Part shown: positions 1 through 10,570 of the stretch, piece after piece
Layout: every line of letters starts with the position of its first letter
Position numbering within the stretch: position 1 is the stretch's first letter
Source of the DNA: Acidianus ambivalens
GTDB taxonomy: Archaea; Thermoproteota; Thermoprotei_A; Sulfolobales; Sulfolobaceae
DNA: 64,000 nucleotides
NCBI RefSeq assembly: GCF_009729015.1
Contig: NZ_CP045482.1
Location: 1,174,001 to 1,238,000, forward strand
Direction of reading: 5' to 3'
Program-made: the position numbers and the translations under genes
The notes under the pieces: generated by a model
Seen by the model: the letters and a program-made list of their open reading frames with translations, nothing else
Databases searched by the model: none
Told to the model about the DNA's origin: nothing

Positions 1-85
1 TATTATACTTAAATATCTTTCTTTTAATACTAGTGTTATAAGTTTTTCAAGAATAATAAGAAATTATAAAATTATTTATTTTTAA

Positions 86-445
86 TCAAGTATAGCTTAA
101 AATGTCTTCTTTTCCAGTTATTCTCTTCCTTCCAGCAAATCCCTCTTCTACGTAGTGCCAAAAACTTATCTTTTCTTCTCCATCTTTCCAACATAGGTAA
201 GCAGGCCTTCCATTTATTACTGCAGGAAAATCAAGTATTCCTAAATCCGGATCTCTTATTATTATTCCCTGGGACGTTATTTCCTTAATTATCTTATCTA
301 TCTTTTTAGCACCTTCGCTTAATGCCTCTTTCTCTCCTTTGACTAATGCCTCTTCAATTTGCAATCTAGTCTGTCTAAGTTCTTTTATCTTTTCCTTTAT
401 CCAGGGGAGTAAAGAATTAGCAGTGTTTAAATCAAAGTAGATCAT
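86..445 (-). CDS. DUF2203 family protein
   Basis: A 119-residue protein that fits the small DUF2203 family along its whole length. It opens with the family's 'YFDLNTANSLLPW' pattern, has a helical charged middle (residues 15-55), and then the diagnostic 'DPDLG..DFPA' and 'YLCWKDGE..ISFWH..EEGFAGR' motifs. The function of the family is unknown; the conserved W, H and acidic residues suggest a small ligand or metal site, but that is inference. The start ATG is at the upstream edge of the open frame. It is transcribed away from a C/D box sRNA candidate that begins about 30 bases upstream on the other strand, so the two probably share a divergent promoter region. Confidence 0.85.
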   Translation of the reverse strand: MIYFDLNTANSLLPWIKEKIKELRQTRLQIEEALVKGEKEALSEGAKKIDKIIKEITSQGIIIRDPDLGILDFPAVINGRPAYLCWKDGEEKISFWHYVEEGFAGRKRITGKEDILSYT

Positions 446-473
446 AAGAAAAAATAGTAAAACTTGAATATTA

Positions 474-528
474 AGAATGATGAACCTTACAAGGGCTGAT
501 TTATGATGTCCTGGCTTTCGCTGATCTA
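474..528 (+). ncRNA. C/D box methylation-guide sRNA
   Basis: All four boxes are present with archaeal spacing: C box ATGATGA (477-483), 12-nt guide, D' box CTGA (496-499), 3-nt spacer, C' box ATGATGT (503-509), 11-nt guide, D box CTGA (521-524). Flanks TTAAGA and TCTAAA can pair imperfectly as a terminal stem. The D guide (510-520) is complementary to CGAAAGCCAGG, which matches, from memory, the conserved 16S rRNA segment just before the GGAUUAGAUACCC stretch; by the D+5 rule the third A of CGAAAG would be methylated. The RNA overlaps, antisense, the last codons of the ferredoxin-domain gene. The upstream TATA is weak (A-rich stretch near 447-457). Confidence 0.8.
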
Positions 529-2474
529 AATGCGTTCCTTATATCTATAATTTCCAGATTATTGTAGGGGCAAGCTTCTACACAATCTCCGCAACCTACA
601 CATGAAATCCTATTAGTGTATCCTTTAGATAGTACATCAGTTCTTATAGGTATTTTAACCGGGCAAGCACTTTCACATTGTACAGTTTTACAACTTTTGC
701 AAGTATCTACCGAATCTGCCTTTATCTTAAAGAGAATTTTATTGAATAAACCAGCAAAATTTCCGAATCCGCACCAACCCTGTCTGGCACATGCATACGT
801 CCCGAATACTGGTGTTAGAAAGAAGAAGAACCACCATATATAATTAAGTGTAAACATTCCATAAAAGTCCAGTAAAGGTATCTGTAAAGTTCCTATCGAA
901 GGATTCTTTGCGATTCCTAGATATATTAGAAAAACATAAGTGAATACTATTACCATTATGCTCAAACTTATCCATCTAATGTATTCCCAAATTTTACTAG
1001 ATTTTTTTGGTTTAAATTGATCATAATATATGTTAGTCCACATATGTGCTGACATGCATACTAGGTTACAGTAAGCTCTCCTTCCAAAAAGCGTTGATGC
1101 CAGGGCTATAGCTACTAAAGATAATGTTAAAGATAGTAATGTAGGAGCAAATTCTGGATTAATATGAGAAAGCATTCCACTCATTCCAAAGATATACGTT
1201 GGAGTGTAATAAGGAAGTAACCATACAAATAATGGGATTCCTACGAGTATGGCTACTGCCCAACTTTTAACATTAGAATTCTTAGCTGTTTTAAATCTCT
1301 CATATACTAAATAGCTCATTTCTGCACCCATCATAACCACATAGAATGGCATCATAGTGGTCATCATTATTAGCATATATGATGCCCAGAATCCTGCAAA
1401 TAGAATATTATGAGTGGTCATCATTGCTTGCTTATAAGCCATGGAAGTCATGCTCCAAGGATCTGTAGGAAATATCCACCACCATGGATTGGAAGTAGGA
1501 CTCCACATTAACATATGCATATGATCTATTGGTTTACTATCATGCATGCTCATCATACTAGGCATCCACAAGTTGTTGGTTATTCTGAATCCTAGTACAC
1601 TTTCTCCAAATCCCATAGTTAATTCGGCAAAATTAATAAATATTACAAATACTAGAGTATATTTTAAACTTAGTTTTATTTTCACATCTTTAAATCTATA
1701 AAGTACTAAAGTAAAGTACCATACCATGGAAGCAATCATTGTTAAAGAAATTGTATAAAGGTCTTTAGATGTTGCATATATTGATAAACTAAGCATCATT
1801 ACAAAATCAAAAAATCCTAACGATATTGATAGTAACTGTGCGTTGAATGTTAATTTTCTTGATTCGATTAGATATAATGTTATTATATTAACTATCATAA
1901 TTATCGAAGCAATTAAGGATCCTACTAGTTCTGTGTATGCAGATAACGTAAAGAAGATGTTAGGCATGAAAGCCATCGAGGCTGCAAATGTAAATAATGC
2001 CAATTCCTCGATTTTTCTTGGAGATAGAGCTAAGAAGAATATTGAATCTGCCAACATCATAACTCCGAAGGCTATGTTACTCACTGAGTCAATTAAAGGA
2101 TTTATATGAGGTCCAAAAGCTTCGGAATATGCATAGCCCATCGCAATTTCGTCAGCAACTATGGTTAAAGCTAAAGTTAAAGCAGAACTCTTATCTTCTC
2201 TCCATCTGGTTACTGAATTCTTCATCATAGTAGAGAGTATTATGGGTATTGAAGCAATAATTAAGGATGCGGGTTCTATTATTATACTCCCGTGTGAGAA
2301 CAAAATATAACCAATATCTACAGCCTCTACTGACATGTAAAGTAATACTGAGCTTACGAAGAATATAGCCTTCTTATTTACTATTGGCCTTCTTAGCAAA
2401 TAATAAAGAATTATAAAGTCTGCAGCCATCATTCCAATTATATACACAAGGATTGCTAATTGTAGATAATTCAT
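501..2474 (-). CDS. Polytopic membrane protein with C-terminal NapH/ferredoxin-type Fe-S domain
   Basis: A 657-residue integral membrane protein with at least a dozen predicted hydrophobic segments and a cytoplasmic Fe-S tail. The C-terminal 90 residues carry a NapH-like region (CRQGWCGFGN), an irregular CxxCKxxxCxxxCP cluster and a regular ferredoxin motif CVGCGDCVEACP, enough for two 4Fe-4S clusters. The middle (about residues 285-345) is strikingly rich in Met, His and Trp (for example MPSMMSMHDS, DHMHMLMW), suggesting metal, perhaps copper, binding on the outer face. It likely moves electrons between quinone and a cytoplasmic or membrane partner. It resembles the ferredoxin-like protein described from Sulfolobales iron-oxidation (fox) clusters, but no other fox genes are adjacent, so I do not use that name. 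Confidence 0.75.
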   Translation of the reverse strand: MNYLQLAILVYIIGMMAADFIILYYLLRRPIVNKKAIFFVSSVLLYMSVEAVDIGYILFSHGSIIIEPASLIIASIPIILSTMMKNSVTRWREDKSSALTLALTIVADEIAMGYAYSEAFGPHINPLIDSVSNIAFGVMMLADSIFFLALSPRKIEELALFTFAASMAFMPNIFFTLSAYTELVGSLIASIIMIVNIITLYLIESRKLTFNAQLLSISLGFFDFVMMLSLSIYATSKDLYTISLTMIASMVWYFTLVLYRFKDVKIKLSLKYTLVFVIFINFAELTMGFGESVLGFRITNNLWMPSMMSMHDSKPIDHMHMLMWSPTSNPWWWIFPTDPWSMTSMAYKQAMMTTHNILFAGFWASYMLIMMTTMMPFYVVMMGAEMSYLVYERFKTAKNSNVKSWAVAILVGIPLFVWLLPYYTPTYIFGMSGMLSHINPEFAPTLLSLTLSLVAIALASTLFGRRAYCNLVCMSAHMWTNIYYDQFKPKKSSKIWEYIRWISLSIMVIVFTYVFLIYLGIAKNPSIGTLQIPLLDFYGMFTLNYIWWFFFFLTPVFGTYACARQGWCGFGNFAGLFNKILFKIKADSVDTCKSCKTVQCESACPVKIPIRTDVLSKGYTNRISCVGCGDCVEACPYNNLEIIDIRNAFRSAKARTS

Positions 2475-2496
2475 AAGATAATTTCAATTCATATAG

Positions 2497-2504
2497 TATA
2501 TAAA
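2497..2504 (-). promoter_or_regulatory. TATA box of the membrane ferredoxin gene
   Basis: The minus-strand octamer TTTATATA is centred 26 bases before the ATG at 2474, the spacing expected for a leaderless Sulfolobales transcript. This supports the chosen start. Confidence 0.7.
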
Positions 2505-2681
2505 CCTTAGTTTTAATGATTAGAAAACGTATAAAATTTTAACTTTTTAACTTTTCTTACCCATATGTATACAAAAAGCTTACTTGAGCAACTATTAAAG
2601 ATTATACATATAATGCGCGTCATAAATAAGTAAGAATTCCTTACAATCTATTTTAATTAGCTTAAATAATAACCTTAAACT

Positions 2682-3515
2682 ATGATCGTAAGAATATTTA
2701 AGGACGATGAGACGTATGTTATAAACAATTTTAATGGCAATATTTATGGTAGTAATGCATATGAGGCAGGTAGGGTATTTTATTTTATCCAAAAAGCCAT
2801 ATATTCTATGCCAAGACTTTATGGTAAAGTGAATGACTTTAAGGATTCTTTAAATTCTTGGAAAAAGGCATTTGATGAGACTTTGTCTAGTATGATCTCT
2901 TTAATGCTTACTGAAGGAAGAATAAAGTTTTATGCCAATTTCGAGGTTGAGAGCGAAATATTTAATATGAAAGGTAAAATTGATGGTAATAAAGTAAGTT
3001 TATCTTCTAGTTTACTTAAGATTCCAGAGGGAATAACAAACGATTTAAAGGGAGTGATTTTACTTGATTCATTTTATTTTAATCATATGGAACGAAAAAG
3101 ACCTTTTATTTTACCTTCTGCTAGAGACGGTTTTCTAGCATCATTTTATAAGTTTGTTGTATTTCAATCTGAGGGAATTTCTAGTATTCCTAAAAGTATG
3201 GGTATTGCTGCTGAGTTCATTAATTCAATCTCTATAAATCCTGGATATAAGGATGAAATTTTAGGGCATCAGATTGTTGTAAACGATGAAGGTCTTTTTA
3301 TTGATGATCAGCCAGCATATAATTCCTTCTCTGAATTACTCAGTTTATTTGCACTAAAGTATTTTTTATTAAATACTACAAGCAATGATGTGCTTATTAT
3401 TGAAGATGTAGAAGCTCATCTAAGCAATGAAGGAAAAGCTCTTCTTAACGAGTATTTAAAGACTGCTAAATGTAACATTATCTTTGTAAGTAATTACAGT
3501 AAGTTTTCAGAGTAA
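2682..3515 (+). CDS. Degenerate SMC/RecF-like ATPase, Walker A lost
   Basis: A 277-residue protein with the outline of an ABC/SMC-type ATPase head. Near the C-terminus, residues about 228-262 read as Walker B and D-loop (VLIIEDVEAHLSNEGK), followed by a switch-like strand (NIIFVSNYSK). An internal segment 'FILPSARDG' matches the 'lPAsRsG' strand found in AAA_15/OLD-like ATPases. The N-terminus, where GxxGxGKS/T should lie, reads NFNGNIYGSNAYEAG, so there is no P-loop lysine. It may be an inactive structural paralogue or a regulatory subunit. TATA-like GCTTAAATAA lies about 20 bases before the ATG. It is a monocistron ending 57 bases before the aminopeptidase. I do not know its role. Confidence 0.6.
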   Translation: MIVRIFKDDETYVINNFNGNIYGSNAYEAGRVFYFIQKAIYSMPRLYGKVNDFKDSLNSWKKAFDETLSSMISLMLTEGRIKFYANFEVESEIFNMKGKIDGNKVSLSSSLLKIPEGITNDLKGVILLDSFYFNHMERKRPFILPSARDGFLASFYKFVVFQSEGISSIPKSMGIAAEFINSISINPGYKDEILGHQIVVNDEGLFIDDQPAYNSFSELLSLFALKYFLLNTTSNDVLIIEDVEAHLSNEGKALLNEYLKTAKCNIIFVSNYSKFSE

Positions 3516-3542
3516 TATCACTCTCTATTACCCTAAAGCAAG

Positions 3543-3550
3543 TTTTTAAT
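3543..3550 (+). promoter_or_regulatory. TATA box of the M1 aminopeptidase gene
   Basis: TTTTTAAT is centred 26 bases upstream of the ATG at 3573, consistent with leaderless transcription of the aminopeptidase. Confidence 0.65.
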
Positions 3551-3572
3551 TATACCCTAAAAGATTTAGATT

Positions 3573-5900
<2,328 letters not shown>

Positions 5901-5915
<15 letters not shown>

Positions 5916-6608
5916 ATTTGTTATATACGATATGAGTTTTGTAGCATCGTTTTTTTGAATTTCGTCATATATAATGATATCAGATGAATTCCTTGAATTT
6001 AAATTGCATGATAAAAGTAACGATTTATTGTCTATTATTACTATACTAAAACTTAATGCATTACTTTCTATAATATTAAGTTTTTTTGCTAGAATATTTC
6101 TAGTTGATGTCAATTCATCTAGAGTTTTTTGAACCTCAATATTAAGCATATTAAGTTTACTTTCCTCAGCTTTTATCATATTTCTTATATATATGAACTG
6201 TATTATATTAATTATTATAATAATTATGAATGATATTAAAGTAACTAACGAATGAATTGTGTTTCTAATAAGGAGAACTATGACAATAGATATTGAAATT
6301 ATAAGTATAATATATCTTAATCTCGAATAAATAATAATTTTATCCCTTAATCTTAAATAACTCTTCCTTATCTTATTTTCTTCATCCTTCTTATAACTAA
6401 TTTTTTGATTTGCGAGCCATCTAGCCCAGTTCTTATCAGATGTAATTATTGTAGTTTGTACTCCGCTTGCAGCTCTATTTATTATTGCTTCTATAAAATC
6501 CTCAGAAAATCCGCCAGTAGCTATAGTTATTTCATCCGTAGCTCTATTTAATAATTCCATAATCTTTGGAAATATATTTTTTGCATATTCGATTTTCATA
6601 TTTGTCAC
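5901..6608 (-). CDS. Membrane protein with a PLD-like domain split by a transmembrane hairpin
   Basis: This 235-residue protein begins with a Rossmann-like half resembling the first part of a PLD-like domain (residues 1-55: 'ATDEITIATGGFSEDFIEAI...GVQTTIIT'). It continues through a basic helix into two strongly hydrophobic helices (about 95-145), then a coiled segment, and ends with what looks like the second part of the same fold (residues about 190-235: 'FSIVIIDNKSLLLSCN'). The HxK of a catalytic PLD motif is missing (SFS before IVIIDNKS), so phosphodiesterase activity is unlikely. The GTG start overlaps the stop of the upstream radical-SAM gene (GTGA), so the two are translationally coupled. 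ATG four codons in is an alternative start. Confidence 0.6.
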
Positions 6609-7660
6609 GGTATTACTTCAGTAGAATCTAGTGTAGGATCGTATTTTAAGTCACTAAGCTTTATTATTCCTTGTTCTATCAATTCCTTTATTGTCGGAAT
6701 TATTGATAATACAGTTTTTAAATATTCTTTAGTTATTTCATCAACTTCTTTAAATCCTTCTTCTCCCCAGTAGTTTTCCTTCATAGAATATAAGCATCTT
6801 CCGCCACAGTATTCCTTGAATTCGCATTTTTTGCATACTTCTGGAAGAGGATCTTCAAGAAGTTTAAATCCTGAGCTAACATTTCCTAAAACAGCCCAAT
6901 TTTCCCAAACAGCAATTGGACAAGATAATATTCTTCCATCAGTAGTAACAGCAACAGATTTATATCCTGCTCCGCAAGGAGATCCTTTATATCCGCCAAA
7001 GAAATAAGCGCTTAATACGCCAAGAATAGGAATAATTTTTAACACTTTTCCCTTTTTTAACTCCTCTAAAAATAGATCTACTAATTTTTTTATTCCAGGT
7101 AAATAGGATTCTTTAGCCCATTTCTCAACGTTCCATTTATCACTCCATATTACATTCAGCTGCCAATGTATTTTATCAAATATTCCCAAGCTTAATAAGT
7201 GAGTTACTTCTTTAAATATGTCAGAATCCTGTGTTACTGTCATTCTTGCAATGGTTTCTATCCCTAGAGATTTGAGATAACCGGCATTTTTAACTACGAT
7301 ATCGTAAATATGTTTGCCTCTATGCTTTTCAGTTATCTCTTTTCTTCCATCTATCGATAGTAGCGCAACGTTAATTTTCTTCCAGTAATTTTCTGGAAGA
7401 AGCTTAATAAGCGTACCGTTTGTTTGTATTCCATATCTTTTTGCTTTTATGTAATCCAAGAATTTCATAATAAATTTGGGATTAGATAAAGGCTCACCAC
7501 CATAGAATATAACCGTAGCTTCCGGATCTCTCTCAATTAAACTCTTTAGTTTGTTAATGTCGTATTTAACATTCCAAGGAACTACATCTTTAGGAAAAGA
7601 TCCACCGCAATAATCGCACTTTAGATTGCATTTACCAGACGTAAATACTAGCCATAACAC
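6605..7660 (-). CDS. Radical SAM/SPASM protein, AF1577 (TIGR04084)-like putative peptide-modifying enzyme
   Basis: A 351-residue radical SAM enzyme. The SAM cluster motif CxxxCxxC is at Cys11, Cys15 and Cys18 (GKCNLKCDYCGGSF), with the GGEP-type motif YGGEPL near residue 55. A SPASM-like C-terminal region supplies extra cysteines (CGAGYKS and CPIAVWE near 230-245; CKKCEFKEYCGGRC near 265-280) for auxiliary Fe-S clusters. The very short N-terminus and CGGSF motif match the archaeal AF1577 group, which is thought to modify peptides; no precursor peptide is obvious here. GTG start, with a TATA box 26 bases upstream. It is co-transcribed with the PLD-like membrane protein, which may anchor it or be its substrate or partner (inference). 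Confidence 0.85.
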   Translation of the reverse strand: MLWLVFTSGKCNLKCDYCGGSFPKDVVPWNVKYDINKLKSLIERDPEATVIFYGGEPLSNPKFIMKFLDYIKAKRYGIQTNGTLIKLLPENYWKKINVALLSIDGRKEITEKHRGKHIYDIVVKNAGYLKSLGIETIARMTVTQDSDIFKEVTHLLSLGIFDKIHWQLNVIWSDKWNVEKWAKESYLPGIKKLVDLFLEELKKGKVLKIIPILGVLSAYFFGGYKGSPCGAGYKSVAVTTDGRILSCPIAVWENWAVLGNVSSGFKLLEDPLPEVCKKCEFKEYCGGRCLYSMKENYWGEEGFKEVDEITKEYLKTVLSIIPTIKELIEQGIIKLSDLKYDPTLDSTEVIP

Positions 7661-7680
7661 AAGTAAAATACGTAGGAACT

Positions 7681-7689
7681 TTTATAAAA
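7681..7689 (-). promoter_or_regulatory. TATA box of the radical SAM operon
   Basis: TTTTATAAA on the minus strand is centred about 26 bases before the GTG start at 7660, supporting that start and a leaderless bicistronic message. Confidence 0.65.
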
Positions 7690-7770
7690 TAATCGCTTAG
7701 CGTCAAATATTAATTGATACAAAAGAGAAATATTCATAACATTTATAATTTATAAGTGTGAAATTAACAT

Positions 7771-8181
7771 GTGGTAAGATTAGATAGATTGAGCAGACTA
7801 ATGATTTTAGCAGGTATTATTATGTTACTTTCCAGTATAATTTTGGGCGATATTCTACTTCAAGTAAATTCTTCATCTCAAGAGCTTATTATACCTCCTC
7901 ATTACACTTTAGTAACAAGCTTTAATCCAAATAGTATAGTAGTTTTTCAAGGAAACGGAGTTAGTATTCATGGAAATAACGTATACACAGTAGACTGTAA
8001 GGTAATTAATCTTCAAGGTAAGGTTAGTATAATAAATAATTCGTCTTACTCTGTCAATTTAAATGAAAAAACAATACTATTGCCAGGAGTTCTCTATATC
8101 ATTATTTTTCCTATAATTATAATAGGCGGTATTATATTTATTTCAGGAATTTTAATCTCTATGTATTTAAGATTAAGATAA
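7771..8181 (+). CDS. Small two-helix membrane protein of unknown function
   Basis: A 136-residue protein with a basic N-terminus, one hydrophobic helix (about 10-30), an extracellular-type domain rich in Ser, Asn and Val (35-105) and a second long hydrophobic helix (about 108-132) ending in a short basic tail. It could present a roughly 70-residue domain outside the cell. GTG start; TTTATAATTT lies about 25 bases upstream. Divergent from the radical SAM operon and overlapping the convergent next gene by 9 bases. I do not recognise a family. Confidence 0.6.
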   Translation: MVRLDRLSRLMILAGIIMLLSSIILGDILLQVNSSSQELIIPPHYTLVTSFNPNSIVVFQGNGVSIHGNNVYTVDCKVINLQGKVSIINNSSYSVNLNEKTILLPGVLYIIIFPIIIIGGIIFISGILISMYLRLR

Positions 8182-8742
8182 CAATTGAGAGGCCAATTTT
8201 GACGCTATATCCTCTTGATATTCTTTAATTTTATAGTATAGAAGTAATGCCTTAGATAGCCTTTCCATGGCATCATTTAATGATTCCTTAGTCAAAGGTC
8301 TAGAGAGGTCTATTGAAATTCTTAAGTAATCGTCTATATCTTCATACTCTATTCCTTTGCTTCTCGCAATATCATTTACAAGATCTACGCCATTAAATGT
8401 TTGCAAACCTAAATCTGGAGACGTATATAGTTTGTTACCTTCTATCATAATTGTAATAAATTCCCTCCAATATCTAGGTTTATATAATGCTTCTCTAAAT
8501 TTGTCAATTTTCTCAATTTTATTTGAGAATGCATACTTTATGTCCTCTGAAGTTTCTATTGGATATATTAAGATTCCGTATGTGTCAAATTCTTTTGTCA
8601 TATATTTTCCTTCTTTTCCAGATATTATTTGCCAGTCATCGTCACTAACTATTGTATACTTTGAAATAGAATCCCTAAACTCGTAAAGATTAAAATGTAT
8701 TTCTATAACTGCTTCAGCTGTGGTCCTTTCATCATAACTCAT
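8173..8742 (-). CDS. Conserved-looking hypothetical protein (189 aa)
   Basis: An acidic soluble protein of 189 residues without recognisable motifs. It has an alpha/beta N-terminal part containing 'EIHFNLYEFRDSI' and 'YGILIYPIET', and a helical C-terminal third ('LNDAMERLSKALLLYYKIKEY'). Codon use is like that of neighbouring genes. The first codons (8710-8742) coincide with the C' and D boxes of a candidate C/D sRNA on the same strand, so either the 5' end is dual-use or the true start is further in (next Met near residue 47). TTTTATAC about 27 bases upstream supports the first ATG. Confidence 0.6.
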   Translation of the reverse strand: MSYDERTTAEAVIEIHFNLYEFRDSISKYTIVSDDDWQIISGKEGKYMTKEFDTYGILIYPIETSEDIKYAFSNKIEKIDKFREALYKPRYWREFITIMIEGNKLYTSPDLGLQTFNGVDLVNDIARSKGIEYEDIDDYLRISIDLSRPLTKESLNDAMERLSKALLLYYKIKEYQEDIASKLASQLLS

Positions 8743-8766
8743 GCAGTGCTCGACCTCATCACTTTG
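8710..8766 (-). ncRNA. Candidate C/D box sRNA overlapping the 5' end of a gene
   Basis: Read on the minus strand: C box GTGATGA (8762-8756), 13-nt guide, degenerate D' ATGA, 3-nt spacer, C' box ATGATGA (8735-8729), 11-nt guide AAGGACCACAG, D box CTGA (8717-8714). The total box-to-box span of 49 nt is the same as in the other candidates. A T-rich TATA-like stretch (GTTTTTAG near 8786-8796) is about 26 bases before the predicted 5' end. Weak points: the D' box is not CTGA and the 3' half lies inside a coding frame. Confidence 0.5.
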
Positions 8767-8826
8767 TATAAAATTATTATTCAGATTCTAAAAACTTATT
8801 TCATCAATCAAAGGGGTGGAACGTCA

Positions 8827-9888
8827 TCACTTATTTTCCACTATGTAAATCTTATCTCTCCATATTATTTCCTTTTTCCTCCAGCTTAATATTAGTACCA
8901 CCCATGCAAAATAAATGCCTATTATAGATAATAACGAGGGTAAAATGGCCTTCCTACCTAGTCTCCTGCCTCTAAGCAGGTTCTTTATTATCCATAGCAA
9001 GAAAGGTAATAAAAGGAGGAAATTTTTAATCAGAATAAGAGAAATTAATAGGATTACCATATACAAACCAAACGGTATAAATGCTCTAGCTCCTCTATAA
9101 GAGTAAATTTTTACTGTTAATACTTGTCTCTGTGCCCACTTAAATAAGTTATGTTCATCGTAAACATTAAGTGGTATGGCATTGCCTATAAAGCCTATTT
9201 TTCCTTTTCTTTCTTTTACTATTCTAGTAAGAGTGCAGTCATCACACCACTCTTTACTTAAGGATTTAAGCACATGATCGTTAAAGAAATTTCTTCTAAA
9301 CGCCATAGAACCTCCCCATAAGAAAGTCCCACCTATAGCTTGAGACTCTATGCCCAATGTCCAAAATCCTGCTCTTACCAGATTTTTTAACGTTAATCTA
9401 GCAGGACTGGCAAAAGAAAAAGTTGTAGTTGCCATATATTTACTTAATGGTAATGTCAGTTCTCTTAGCCAATATTTTGGATACCATGTATCAGAATCTC
9501 CAAAAACTATTATATCTCCATTGCTTCGAAGTAAACCAGAGATTTGAGCCCTTATTTTCCCGCTACACATATTGCAATTATAAAATGTGTGGACAATTTT
9601 TACATTGTACTTCTTAAGTATATTCTCAATAGTTTCTCTATAAGGATCATCTGGATCTACCACGTAAATTATTTCTAGTGGCTTGATATCTTGGTTAAGT
9701 AAAGATTTTACGTTTTCCTCGAAATTTACATCTATGCCTCTAACTGGTATTATTACGCTAATATTTCCGCGATAATTACCTCCTTTAGGTTCTTTAAAAA
9801 ATTTCTTATTCTCTGCATAAATCTGCATAAATATGCCTAGATCTAGTAAAATACTAGATATCAATATCAACAATGTGATAAGGTTCAT
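8827..9888 (-). CDS. Family 2 glycosyltransferase, membrane-anchored (ceramide glucosyltransferase-like)
   Basis: A 353-residue processive-type GT2. One N-terminal helix (about 3-22) anchors the enzyme; the cytoplasmic GT-A domain follows with 'ISVIIPVRG', the nucleotide-sugar Asp pair 'VVDPDDPYRE' and a DxD motif in 'FGDSDTWYPKYW'. Acceptor-side 'EWCDDCTLTR' corresponds to the D-D-x-x-L/ED region, and 'AQRQVLT' to the (R/Q)xxRW-like site. Two to three hydrophobic helices close the protein (about 265-335). Likely transfers a sugar to a membrane lipid; substrate unknown. Its stop codon overlaps a TGATGA element discussed among the rejected items. Confidence 0.85.
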   Translation of the reverse strand: MNLITLLILISSILLDLGIFMQIYAENKKFFKEPKGGNYRGNISVIIPVRGIDVNFEENVKSLLNQDIKPLEIIYVVDPDDPYRETIENILKKYNVKIVHTFYNCNMCSGKIRAQISGLLRSNGDIIVFGDSDTWYPKYWLRELTLPLSKYMATTTFSFASPARLTLKNLVRAGFWTLGIESQAIGGTFLWGGSMAFRRNFFNDHVLKSLSKEWCDDCTLTRIVKERKGKIGFIGNAIPLNVYDEHNLFKWAQRQVLTVKIYSYRGARAFIPFGLYMVILLISLILIKNFLLLLPFLLWIIKNLLRGRRLGRKAILPSLLSIIGIYFAWVVLILSWRKKEIIWRDKIYIVENK

Positions 9889-9908
9889 GACTAGTCAGAG
9901 TACCAGAA

Positions 9909-10568
9909 CTAAAAAATATTAACCGCTATTGGCTGTGATTTTTCTAAGAATCTTTTTATTTCTAGATATCTTTCGTCAAAAGTAGAAATATTTTTTACGA
10001 TTGTAGATACCTTATTATTGGGTATCCAGTTAACACAGTCCTCAGAGGAAAATGTTTCCACGTTACTAGAATCAAGCCAATATATAACTCTTAAGCACTC
10101 ATTATTAACTGACAAGGACATTTTTAGTCTTCTTTCACTTTCAAATCTTGGACTATTTTTTAGAAAATCTCTTCCTATATCGTAATCTATGTAGTCAATG
10201 TTAAAATCCAGATATCTTTCTGGAGATATGCTTTCTACGTTAAGGTCCTCTACAAAATTTTTAAGTAAACTAATTGGAATTTCATATCTTAGACTGTTCT
10301 CATTTAAATCTTCAACTATTCCTGGCTTTAGAGAATTTAGTATGGAATTTATTTCAGTTATCGCATCTTTACCTTTTTTAGTAGATAAATTGTTAAAGTC
10401 AAATAGTTTGCCATTAGAAAATGTGAGTCTAAAATCCTTTGTAAATAATCTCAAGTATCTGCATGAAGAACTTGCAGTAAGCTCTATGACGCTTCCTCTA
10501 TTATTACAGTAAAAATTTAGAGATTGAGGCTTGCAAGTAAATTTTACACTTATTTCTTTAATCCACAA
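9909..10568 (-). CDS. Hypothetical protein (219 aa), upstream neighbour tenA
   Basis: A 219-residue soluble protein with several cysteines spread along it (about residues 12, 20, 36, 158 and 176) and predicted mixed alpha/beta structure. I cannot place it in a family. It starts 2 bases after the tenA stop on the same strand, so it is the last gene of an SDR-tenA-hypothetical operon. Confidence 0.55.
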   Translation of the reverse strand: MWIKEISVKFTCKPQSLNFYCNNRGSVIELTASSSCRYLRLFTKDFRLTFSNGKLFDFNNLSTKKGKDAITEINSILNSLKPGIVEDLNENSLRYEIPISLLKNFVEDLNVESISPERYLDFNIDYIDYDIGRDFLKNSPRFESERRLKMSLSVNNECLRVIYWLDSSNVETFSSEDCVNWIPNNKVSTIVKNISTFDERYLEIKRFLEKSQPIAVNIF

Positions 10569-10570
10569 GT

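Noticed and set aside
501..2474. Naming this gene foxG and the oxidase at 26 kb foxA
   Set aside because: Resemblance is suggestive but the two genes are 24 kb apart and no other fox gene is present, so the assignment needs a phylogeny.
8781..8830. Another C/D-box-like pattern on the minus strand (GTGATGA, TTGA, TTGATGA, CTGA)
   Set aside because: D' and C' boxes touch with no spacer, the second spacer is 16 nt, and the C box coincides with a stop codon. Too irregular beside the better candidate next to it.
9350..9617. Two short plus-strand frames inside the GT2 gene at 8827-9888
   Set aside because: Both lie opposite conserved glycosyltransferase motifs and have no promoter or start context of their own.
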